Source: Eubacterium sp.
GTDB taxonomy: Bacteria; Bacillota; Clostridia; Lachnospirales; Lachnospiraceae
Direction of reading: 5' to 3'
DNA: 8,907 nt
NCBI GenBank assembly: GCA_020844525.1
Contig: JAJGAH010000077.1
Location: 1-8,907 of the forward strand
A model generated the notes under the pieces. That model saw only the letters and a program-made list of their open reading frames with translations, was not told the DNA's origin and ran no database searches. Made by a program: the position numbers and the translations under genes. Each line of letters begins with the position of its first letter. The first letter of the stretch is position 1. Shown here in pieces: positions 1 to 4,893 of this stretch.

Positions 1-233
1 ACCTGATTGACCTTTCCGGCGGATTTAACTTCTATACCAGAAAAGGGCATCATGAGCCGGGATGGTTCTCGGATATGTCCGAGGCTGTGAAACGAAAGGT
101 TCAGATTCCTGTACTGCTGACTGGTGGGATCCGGACACCGGAACAGGCAAAAATACTATTGGAAGAAAATAAGGCTGACCTGATCGGAGTTGGAAGGGCG
201 ATGCTGAGAGACCCGTTATGGGGACAGAATTAA
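1..233 (+). CDS. Old yellow enzyme family NADH:flavin oxidoreductase, C-terminal end (5' partial)
   Basis: The reading frame enters from the left edge (first full codon at 3) and stops at TAA 231-233, giving about 76 residues. It ends with features of the FMN-binding TIM barrel of old yellow enzymes: PVLLTGGIRTPEQA (a strand plus phosphate-binding loop), then ADLIGVGRAMLRDPLW, which matches the family's usual GRxxLxDPxW ending. These flavoenzymes reduce activated C=C bonds with NAD(P)H in the cytoplasm. The fragment is too short to show whether this was a single-domain enzyme or the longer 2,4-dienoyl-CoA reductase type with Fe-S and FAD domains. The TIM-barrel domain runs straight into the stop, which favours the short form. 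The substrate cannot be inferred. Confidence 0.85.
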   Translation, partial: LIDLSGGFNFYTRKGHHEPGWFSDMSEAVKRKVQIPVLLTGGIRTPEQAKILLEENKADLIGVGRAMLRDPLWGQN

Positions 234-246
234 GGAGGTGTCTTAA

Positions 247-308
247 ATGAACAAATGAAAGGCCATCCGGAAATTGGTAAAGCGAGAATAATGGGTCAGA
301 GTGTATAA
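247..308 (+). other. Possible leader: 3-codon ORF overlapping a 17-codon ORF
   Basis: A strong ribosome binding site (GGAGGTG, 234-240) begins just after the oxidoreductase stop and lies 6 nt before an ATG at 247. That ATG opens only a three-codon ORF (M-N-K-stop, 247-258). Its TGA overlaps a second ATG at 255 in an ATGA arrangement, which opens a 17-residue ORF (MKGHPEIGKARIMGQSV, stop at 306-308). No longer gene follows. It could be a decayed gene start, a translated leader peptide, or chance. I recognise no homology and call no function. Confidence 0.2.
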
Positions 309-343
309 AATATTAAAGATGGACCAGACTGCTATATCTGTAC

Positions 344-376
344 AACAGGGCAGACCTTTCACAGGCCTGCCCTGTT
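344..376. terminator. Strong hairpin between convergent genes, no clear T-tract
   Basis: AACAGGGCAGACCT (344-357) pairs with AGGCCTGCCCTGTT (363-376). This makes a 14-bp stem with one A/C mismatch and a 5-nt TTCAC loop. It lies between the plus-strand oxidoreductase end and the minus-strand acetyltransferase end, where a bidirectional terminator would be expected. Neither side has a proper T-run, although on the minus strand a U-rich tandem repeat precedes it. It could act as a terminator or as a 3'-end stabilising stem. Confidence 0.5.
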
Positions 377-380
377 CCAA

Positions 381-468
381 ATTACAGACAGAAATTAAAT
401 CACAGATAAAAAATAAATCACAGATAAAAATTAATCACAGATAAAAATTTAATCACAGACAAAAATCA
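381..468. repeat. A-rich tandem repeat, 17/18-bp unit, about 4-5 copies
   Basis: The core AATCACAGAtAAAAA recurs starting at 398, 416, 433 and 451, with a degenerate copy (ATTACAGACAGAAATT) at about 381. Spacing alternates 17, 18, 17, 18. The last copy runs into the stop codon (466-468) of the minus-strand acetyltransferase, so the array forms that gene's 3' untranslated region. The units have no spacers, so this is not a CRISPR array. Replication slippage is the likely origin. Confidence 0.75.
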
Positions 469-951
469 AAATGTCAGTCTCATCTGATGCCATGCTACTC
501 CGCCATGTATAGATTTCTCGGAGATTCCCTCATCCACAAATCCAAATTTGGCATAGAAATGTACCAGTCTGTCTTTGCAGGTGAGCACAAGACCCTTTCT
601 GCCCTGCTCCTTTGCATCATGTATTGCGTGTTCAATCAGCTGTCCGGCATATCCATGTTTGCGATATTCTGGAATTGTGTTCACACCGAATATCATCTGC
701 CATGCGCCTTTCTCATCGTGCATTTCTGCCTTTTCATACATTTCATCTGTCAGATCGGATTCATTTGTAACAAAACCATCCACAAATGCAATCAGTTTTG
801 TTCCATCAAACATCAGCCAGAAATGATTTCCATAATATTTTAATCTCTGTGCGAATTCCTCCTTCGTTGCTGCCTCTGCTGCGGGAAAGCACTCGGCTTC
901 TACTGCTGTTACTGCATCCAGATCCCTCATTGTTGCTGTACGAATAATCAT
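466..951 (-). CDS. GNAT family N-acetyltransferase
   Basis: This 161-residue protein of the GNAT fold transfers an acetyl group from acetyl-CoA to an amine, and is probably cytoplasmic. The N-terminus MIIRTATMRDLDAV is the usual first strand. The acetyl-CoA pyrophosphate loop is seen at residues 94-104 (PEYRKHGYAGQ, with the R/QxxGxG/A pattern R97-G100-A102). HFYAKFGF (131-138) carries Tyr133 where GNATs often keep a general acid. The insert after strand 3 (TNESDLTDEMYEKAEMHDE) and overall layout recall arylalkylamine-type acetyltransferases, but the substrate is not determinable. The start at 951 was chosen because an AAGGGA ribosome site lies about 8 nt upstream; the frame is open further upstream, but that part shadows the neighbouring gene. 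It lies 76 nt downstream of the DUF134-NifX stop with no convincing promoter between, so the two are probably cotranscribed. Confidence 0.88.
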   Translation of the reverse strand: MIIRTATMRDLDAVTAVEAECFPAAEAATKEEFAQRLKYYGNHFWLMFDGTKLIAFVDGFVTNESDLTDEMYEKAEMHDEKGAWQMIFGVNTIPEYRKHGYAGQLIEHAIHDAKEQGRKGLVLTCKDRLVHFYAKFGFVDEGISEKSIHGGVAWHQMRLTF

Positions 952-1027
952 CGTATTGTCCCTTCTTTCTTCTTTCAGAAATAGAATTTTCTTGGTCCCG
1001 ACCTTGTTTGGTAATCGTGACGCTTTA

Positions 1028-1750
1028 TCAATTGTGACAGATGTGGCTTCCACACTGGCCGTTACCGTGATGTCCATCATGGTGTGAGCAGACGACATTG
1101 GGATCATATTCAAGGGTACCATTAAGCAGTTTGCTGACAGCTTCATCCGTATTTCCGGAAACACCACCGTAGATTTTGATACCGGCTTCCTGCATAGCTG
1201 CCTGTGCCCCTCCACCAATACCTCCGCAGATGAGGGTGTCAACCTGATTATTCTTTAAGAAACCTGCGAGTGCGCCATGTCCGGCTCCGTTTGTGCCGGT
1301 TACCTGCGTGTCGGTAACTTTGCCATTCTCTACGTCATAAAATTTGAACTGTTCTGTTCTGCCGAAATGCTGAAATACATTTCCATTGTCATAAGTTACT
1401 GCAATTCTCATAATGTGTTCTCCTTTGTCTGCTGGTTTGTGTACTGTCTGGACGATTTGAGGCCGGAATTGTACATTGCCGCCTTCAATCCGGAGCTGCT
1501 TCCCATTGACAAGTGAATCTGCCAGCTTGGTGCGGGCTCTGTCATAGATCGCTGTTACTGTGGTTCTTGCAACGTGCATCTGATCTGCAGTCTCGCTCTG
1601 GGTCATATGCTCCAGGTCTAGCAGACGGATTACTTCAAATTCATCGACTGAAAGAGTAACTTCTTCGCCAGTAGGAATACCTTCCGGATTGAAGGAAGTA
1701 TATTCGGGGATTGTTCCCACCCGGCGTGTTTTTTCCTGTCTTCCTGCCAT
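1028..1750 (-). CDS. DUF134 (helix-turn-helix) and NifX-type dinitrogenase Fe-Mo cofactor domain fusion protein
   Basis: This 240-residue protein has two domains. Residues 1-92 match DUF134: MAGRQEKTRRVG start, VDEFEVIRLLDLEHMTQSE, and a sigma70-region-4-like helix-turn-helix (QSETADQMHVARTTVTAIY). Residues 114-213 are a NifX/NifB/YaaX-type Fe-Mo cofactor biosynthesis fold: MRIAVTYDNGNVFQHFGRTEQF, then TLICGGIGGGAQAAMQEAGI. The tail (223-239) is rich in His and Cys (HHDGHHGNGQCGSHICH) and could bind metal. No nitrogenase genes are present, and stand-alone NifX-like proteins are common in anaerobes that do not fix nitrogen, so a metal-cluster or redox-responsive regulatory role is an inference. 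The start at 1750 is chosen because GGAGG sits 5 nt upstream and MAGR fits DUF134 starts; an in-frame ATG at 1771 would fall inside an apparent operator. A second ribosome site and ATG lie at the domain junction. Confidence 0.87.
   Translation of the reverse strand: MAGRQEKTRRVGTIPEYTSFNPEGIPTGEEVTLSVDEFEVIRLLDLEHMTQSETADQMHVARTTVTAIYDRARTKLADSLVNGKQLRIEGGNVQFRPQIVQTVHKPADKGEHIMRIAVTYDNGNVFQHFGRTEQFKFYDVENGKVTDTQVTGTNGAGHGALAGFLKNNQVDTLICGGIGGGAQAAMQEAGIKIYGGVSGNTDEAVSKLLNGTLEYDPNVVCSHHDGHHGNGQCGSHICHN
1409..1423 (-). promoter_or_regulatory. Internal ribosome binding site and ATG at the DUF134/NifX junction
   Basis: On the minus strand, AAAGGAG (complement of about 1420-1426) lies 8 nt before an in-frame ATG at 1411 (codon 114, MRIAVTY). 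This is exactly where the NifX-type domain begins. Initiation here would give a 127-residue NifX-only protein in addition to the full-length fusion. It may be a relic of two formerly separate, adjacent genes. Confidence 0.5.
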
Positions 1751-1765
1751 AACGACCTCCATTTC

Positions 1766-1823
1766 TGACATAAGTCAATAATACCACGATGAGGGAAAAA
1801 TCAAGCATAATTGACATATGTCA
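1766..1823 (-). promoter_or_regulatory. Promoter of the DUF134-NifX gene flanked by two palindromic operators
   Basis: Reading the minus strand, a TATTAT -10 (1783-1778) preceded by TGG forms an extended -10. A weak -35 (CTTGAT, 1805-1800) lies 16 bp upstream. The perfect palindrome TGACATATGTCA (1812-1823) lies just upstream of the -35. A near-identical site, TGACATAAGTCA (1766-1777), lies immediately downstream of the -10. The centres are 46 bp apart. Paired sites flanking a promoter suggest repression. Autoregulation by the helix-turn-helix of the adjacent protein is possible but not shown. Confidence 0.55.
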
Positions 1824-1869
1824 GAAAAAATCAGAAAAAGCTGTTCTTAGGATGTGAAGACACTTTTGA

Positions 1870-1898
1870 TTTATTAAAAACCAGTGGTAAAGTATAAT
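1870..1898 (+). promoter_or_regulatory. Putative promoter of the SGNH hydrolase gene
   Basis: A consensus -10 (TATAAT, 1893-1898) is preceded at 17 bp by a poor -35 (TTTATT, 1870-1875). A better-looking TTGATT at 1866-1871 would give an excessive 21-bp spacer. The site lies 80 nt before the gene's start and reads away from the divergent DUF134-NifX promoter. Confidence 0.45.
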
Positions 1899-1977
1899 AT
1901 AAAAAGCTCTCCCGGCATGATAAATGGGTAGAATATGCTTTTGCTTTCAGTTGAATCAAGAGGTGGAGGTTAGTGTG

Positions 1978-2634
1978 ATGAATCTGCAAAATCTGAAAAT
2001 TAATTTTCTAGGAGACAGTATTACGGAGGGGTGTGGTACCTCCGACCTGAAAAATGTCTACTGGAATCTTCTGGCCAGGCGGGATGGCGTGGCCGCACGG
2101 GGCTATGGTATCGGTGGTACGCGGATCGCAAGGCAACAGATCCCATCGCCGGACCCCAAATGGGACCAGTACTTTCGGAGTCGTGTCAAGGACATGAATC
2201 CGGATGCGGATGTGGTCGTAATATTCGGAGGAACGAACGACTATGGACACGGGGATGCGCCACTTGGATGCATGGACGATCGAACAGACGACACCTTTTA
2301 TGGCGCGCTTCATCTTCTGTATCTTGATCTTCTTGAGAGATATCCGAATGCACAGCTGCTGGTAATGACACCACTCCACAGAATCGGGGAAAAGGCACAC
2401 ATCAACGAAATGGGAAAGCCAACACAGGCGGATCTGGAGACTTACGTGAATATTATCCAGGAGGTTGCGGCATATTATGCGATACCGGTTCTTGACCTCT
2501 ACAGAACCTCCGGGATGCAGCCCGAGGTGCCCATGCTGCGTGAGCGATACAATCCGGATGGCCTTCACCCGAACGACGCAGGAAACGAGAGAATTTATCG
2601 GAGACTGAAGGAGAAGCTTTTAACGATACAGTGA
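1978..2634 (+). CDS. SGNH/GDSL-type hydrolase (esterase or lipase-like)
   Basis: This 218-residue serine hydrolase of the SGNH superfamily cleaves ester bonds; the substrate is unknown. The four blocks are visible: block I LGDSITEG with nucleophile Ser14, block II Gly near 47 (GIGGTRI), block III VIFGGTNDYG with Asn87, and block V DGLHPN with Asp194 and His197 completing the triad. There is no signal peptide or membrane segment, so it should be cytoplasmic; deacetylation of sugars or small esters is a common role for such proteins. The start at 1978 was chosen over an in-frame ATG at 1924 because AGGTGGAGGT (1961-1970) lies 7 nt upstream and the homology begins there. It appears monocistronic and is separated from the next gene by about 220 bp with a separate promoter. 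Confidence 0.9.
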   Translation: MNLQNLKINFLGDSITEGCGTSDLKNVYWNLLARRDGVAARGYGIGGTRIARQQIPSPDPKWDQYFRSRVKDMNPDADVVVIFGGTNDYGHGDAPLGCMDDRTDDTFYGALHLLYLDLLERYPNAQLLVMTPLHRIGEKAHINEMGKPTQADLETYVNIIQEVAAYYAIPVLDLYRTSGMQPEVPMLRERYNPDGLHPNDAGNERIYRRLKEKLLTIQ

Positions 2635-2673
2635 TGCAGAACACATGGAACTGGCCTGGAAAGTTCAGAATAG

Positions 2674-2805
2674 CTGCCAGTGTACATCACCGGCGGCATT
2701 GCGCTTGAAAAAACTGCCTCTCATAAAAGAATTTTCAGAGGACGCCTGAATGAGAATGTTTTTTCCTTGTCTGCTGATCTGGATTACGGTATGATAATTT
2801 ACTGA
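2674..2805 (+). pseudogene. Unidentified coding remnant or very small ORF
   Basis: After a TAG at 2671, the same frame as the upstream hydrolase stays open for 43 codons to TGA 2803-2805. It encodes a protein-like stretch beginning LPVYITGGIALEKTA and ending LSADLDYGMIIY. The VYITGGIA segment recalls the glycine-rich strand-turn of the actin/hexokinase/acetate-kinase fold, but the rest matches nothing I recognise. It lacks a ribosome binding site at its only plausible start (GTG 2680). The downstream gene's probable promoter lies inside it. It may be the tail of a decayed gene, or chance. Confidence 0.2.
2767..2795 (+). promoter_or_regulatory. Putative sigma-A promoter of the polyferredoxin operon
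   Basis: TTGTCT (2767-2772) and TATGAT (2790-2795) are separated by exactly 17 bp. They match the vegetative consensus at most positions. They would give a leader of about 55-75 nt before the polyferredoxin start. Confidence 0.5.
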
Positions 2806-2857
2806 ACTATACTTTTGCTATTAACGATCATGACGGCACATTCATTACTGTCTGGAG

Positions 2858-3694
2858 GTGAGCCCCATAGATCAGGTGAAGAAGTACAAAATACCGCTTA
2901 TCATGCTTCTTGTTTTTGAATTGGTTGCTATTATCCTGTGGCTTACAAAGGACAATCTTTTTTATCTCTTCAACTTCAGTTATATCGGCATTTCCATATC
3001 GCTGGGGCTGTTCCTTTTCATCAAAAAATACAGGAACGCCCGGCGTGTTGTGCAGCTGCTCGTGGGGCTGTACATGCTTGTCTATCTGGGATTGATCTGC
3101 AACGAGAATATGCAGATCGAGGGCTTCTGGTATTATCTGTTCACAGGTGTATTCGAGGCAGCCACGATCCATTATGCGGTTGCGAAGATTTTCGGCCCGC
3201 TGCTGTTCGGCAGAGGCTGGTGCGGGTATGCCTGCTGGACGGCTATGGTACTGGATTTTCTTCCATATAAAATTCCGAAGCATCCCAGGAAAAAGATCGG
3301 ATGGATCAGATATATCACTTTCATTGCTTCCTTCCTGTTCGTTGTTTTCCTGTTTCTTGCCAGGGTCGGTCATATTGAGAAAATTATGTTCTGGGCTTTT
3401 CTGATCGGGAATGCGGCGTATTATGGCGTGGGAATTGCGCTTGCTTTTGCCTTTCAGGATAACCGGGCATTCTGCAAATATATATGTCCGGTTACAGTAT
3501 TTCTGAAGCCGATGAGCTATTTTTCGCTGATTCGGGTGAAGTGTGACAAGGAGAAGTGTATATCCTGCGGACGATGCAAAAAGGTCTGCCCGATGGATGT
3601 GGATGTAACGGATAATTCCAGAAAGCGGAAAAACGGGACAGAGTGTATTCTTTGCATGGAATGTGTCAGGAATTGCCCCAGAAATGCACTGTGA
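2858..3694 (+). CDS. Membrane-bound 4Fe-4S polyferredoxin (NapH/CcoG-like)
   Basis: This is an integral membrane electron-transfer protein of up to 278 residues. Hydrophobic segments lie near residues 11-30, 40-56, 66-82, 95-115, 150-169 and 176-200. Between them are the family's Cys motifs: GRGWCGYAC (C122, C126) and CKYICP (C206, C210). Two classical ferredoxin motifs follow at the C-terminus: CISCGRCKKVCP (C234-C244) and CILCMECVRNCP (C263-C273). This layout matches NapH, NosR C-terminal and CcoG-type proteins that pass electrons between a quinol or ferredoxin and a partner redox enzyme. No partner oxidoreductase is encoded nearby, so its role is open. The start is uncertain: GTG 2858 lies inside the only good ribosome site (GGAGGTGA, 2854-2861); ATA 2867 has ideal spacing but is a rare start; GTG 2876 gives MKKYKIP but sits 17 nt away. 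The Dabb gene follows after 14 nt, which indicates an operon. Confidence 0.87.
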   Translation: MSPIDQVKKYKIPLIMLLVFELVAIILWLTKDNLFYLFNFSYIGISISLGLFLFIKKYRNARRVVQLLVGLYMLVYLGLICNENMQIEGFWYYLFTGVFEAATIHYAVAKIFGPLLFGRGWCGYACWTAMVLDFLPYKIPKHPRKKIGWIRYITFIASFLFVVFLFLARVGHIEKIMFWAFLIGNAAYYGVGIALAFAFQDNRAFCKYICPVTVFLKPMSYFSLIRVKCDKEKCISCGRCKKVCPMDVDVTDNSRKRKNGTECILCMECVRNCPRNAL

Positions 3695-3708
3695 AGGAGT
3701 GGACAGAG

Positions 3709-4002
3709 ATGGTACATTGTATATTGGTAAAATTCAGAGAAGATGTCGGTGTTGATGAGCGGGAGGATCTGCTTCCGGACATCCGTCTTCTCTTTGGGAG
3801 GTTGAAGGGGATAGATGGTATTCATGATGTGAAGGTGATTCCGAATGTCATCAACCGCCCGAACCGATATGACCTGCTGATTCGAATTGATATGGACCGG
3901 GAGGCACTTGAGGTATATGATCAGAGTGAACCGCATATGGAGTGGAAGACAGAATATGCGGCATATCTGGAGAAGAAGGCAATCTTCGACTACGAGGAAT
4001 AA
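3709..4002 (+). CDS. Dabb family (stress-responsive alpha/beta barrel) protein
   Basis: This 97-residue soluble protein begins MVHCILVKFRED. It contains the Dabb-style central strand RYDLLIRIDMD and ends with the helix HMEWKTEYAAYLEKKAIFDYEE, in which the HxxW pattern is characteristic. The family (PF07876) forms small dimeric ferredoxin-like barrels. Some members are stress-induced and others catalyse cyclisations, but most are uncharacterised. The start at 3709 has AAGGAG (3694-3699) 9 nt upstream, and the frame upstream of it overlaps the ferredoxin gene. Cotranscription with the polyferredoxin suggests a linked function, perhaps in redox metabolism, but nothing in the sequence specifies it. 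Confidence 0.82.
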   Translation: MVHCILVKFREDVGVDEREDLLPDIRLLFGRLKGIDGIHDVKVIPNVINRPNRYDLLIRIDMDREALEVYDQSEPHMEWKTEYAAYLEKKAIFDYEE

Positions 4003-4093
4003 CCCGTGCATCTGGAAGACGTCTGCATTTGAAAAATAGCAATTGAAAATATCTACAGTATATGAAAGCCGGCCGGATTTGAGAAGACAGCAT

Positions 4094-4122
4094 TAGAAAA
4101 TAATCACAATCCTCTTTATATA
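4094..4122 (+). promoter_or_regulatory. Weak candidate promoter of the DUF1805 gene
   Basis: TATATA (4117-4122) has TAGAAA (4094-4099) 17 bp upstream; a register one base earlier gives TTAGAA/TTATAT. The -10 fits moderately and the -35 is poor, so this is only a candidate. It sits immediately before a 16-bp direct repeat. Confidence 0.3.
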
Positions 4123-4154
4123 GATGAATATTCCGGTCAGATGAATATTTCGGT
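4122..4154 (+). repeat. 16-bp direct repeat in the DUF1805 leader
   Basis: AGATGAATATTCCGGT (4122-4137) is repeated as AGATGAATATTTCGGT (4139-4154), with one mismatch and a 1-bp gap (period 17). It lies between the candidate -10 and the ribosome binding site of the gene starting at 4187. It may be a regulator-binding site, an RNA element or a local duplication. Confidence 0.6.
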
Positions 4155-4186
4155 TGAGATTTTAGTAAAAAAGAAAGGAACAAAAA

Positions 4187-4495
4187 ATGGTTACGATTGA
4201 AGAGCTAACAGTAGCAGATGGTAAGGTTCAGGGGACGATGGTTTCTGCGCCGGGAGGAGAGGGTCATCCGAATATGATTCTGATTCAGGCAAAGCACGGT
4301 TATCTGATGTGCGGTTACCTGAATATGGAGGCAGCAGAGAAATTCGGTGATGCAGCTGTTCTTGGCGGAGGCGCAGATTTTCAGGCAATTCTGCAGAACC
4401 CGATTAAGGGTATGACCACCGCTGCTGCGAAGGCAGGTATCAGGGAGGGCATGACAGGCGGAGAAGCTGTCGCTTTGTTGAATTCGGAGTGCTGA
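4187..4495 (+). CDS. DUF1805 / YunC family protein
   Basis: This small soluble protein has 102 residues. The core HGYLMCGYLNMEAAEKFGDAAV matches the YunC pattern (G-Y-[IL]-M-C-G-x-L-[DN]), and the end PIKGMTTAAAKAGIREGMTGGEAVALL matches the conserved C-terminal helix-turn with GMTG-EA-L. The family (PF08827) is about 100 residues long, so this copy is full length. Its biochemical role is unknown. AAAGGA lies about 7 nt ahead of the ATG. The conserved Cys (C42) and many small residues are typical. The gene has its own leader and a strong terminator, so it is probably a single-gene transcript, though read-through from the Dabb gene is possible because no terminator is evident at 4003-4186. Confidence 0.8.
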   Translation: MVTIEELTVADGKVQGTMVSAPGGEGHPNMILIQAKHGYLMCGYLNMEAAEKFGDAAVLGGGADFQAILQNPIKGMTTAAAKAGIREGMTGGEAVALLNSEC

Positions 4496-4516
4496 ACCAA
4501 CGCTGAACCGCATTGT

Positions 4517-4548
4517 GTGACAGGGTGTCGGGCACCCTGTCACTTTTT
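4517..4548 (+). terminator. Intrinsic terminator after the DUF1805 gene
   Basis: GTGACAGGGTG (4517-4527) and CACCCTGTCAC (4533-4543) form a perfect 11-bp stem with a 5-nt TCGGG loop. TTTTT (4544-4548) follows immediately. It lies 21 nt after the DUF1805 stop. Confidence 0.9.
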
Positions 4549-4893
4549 GCGTTATCCTTGCAGAATCTGCTGATCAGCAAGTCGCTCCTCCGGTCACCTT
4601 TTTCTGGAGGATCTTGCTTTTATCCGGTTCTGTGTGCAGTAATCTGTCCTGCAAGTAGTCAAATCCCAGACGGTCGATCATATCAGCAAAGCGTTCTCCT
4701 GCAGCGCCTTCCTCTCTGTAAAACAGGATAACCTTTTCTACAAAATCTAGAACGGGTCTTTGATGACACCGGGGGAATTGAAGCCAACGCCAAGCTCCAG
4801 AAAAAGTTGAAATCCATCTCACGTCCGCAGACAGGGCAGTGGGGAATCAGAAGAGCCGGGAGAGTGGATCAGGGAAACAGGGGGATTTGGATA
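4549..4893. other. Intergenic stretch with decayed sequence
   Basis: This 345-bp gap lies between the DUF1805 terminator and the response regulator. Apart from the minus-strand reductase-like remnant and the zinc-ribbon-like piece, I see no intact gene, RNA or repeat. I found no convincing promoter for the downstream two-component operon, only scattered A/T-rich segments such as those near 4727-4750. Confidence 0.6.
4574..4756 (-). pseudogene. Remnant resembling the C-terminus of a nitrite/sulfite reductase
   Basis: On the minus strand this frame reads RPVLDFVEKVILFYREEG, then GERFADMIDRLGFDYLQDRLL, and then a tail of about 20 residues before a stop. The pattern (V-L-D-x-V-x-x-V-I-x-F-Y-R-E-E-G-x-x-G-E-R-F-A-D-x-I-D-R-L-G-F) is what I recall at the end of siroheme nitrite/sulfite reductase-type proteins of anaerobes. 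Nothing upstream in frame supports the siroheme or Fe-S Cys motifs. The open frame starts at about 4822 with unrelated residues and no ribosome site. It is therefore a gene fragment left after deletion. A different neighbouring frame (about 4757-4850) contains IPHCPVCGREM, a zinc-ribbon-like piece, which suggests that a second fragment is joined here. Confidence 0.45.

Noticed and set aside
381..468. Possible CRISPR array
   Set aside because: Units of 17-18 bp follow each other directly with no spacers, and no cas genes are present.
952..1242. N-terminal extension of the acetyltransferase frame
   Set aside because: The extra residues are a shadow of the NifX-type domain gene. The GNAT fold and a ribosome site both mark the start at 951.
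2008..2568. 186-codon minus-strand frame opposite the SGNH hydrolase
   Set aside because: It shows no recognisable motif or ribosome site and lies antisense to a gene with a full catalytic motif set.
2828..3373. 181-codon minus-strand frame opposite the polyferredoxin
   Set aside because: It is antisense to a Cys-motif-rich gene, and its composition looks like complement of hydrophobic codons.
4807..4893. Upstream in-frame extension of the response regulator
   Set aside because: The 29 extra residues precede the first receiver strand, are not family-like and have no ribosome site. ATG 4894 has AGGGGG upstream.
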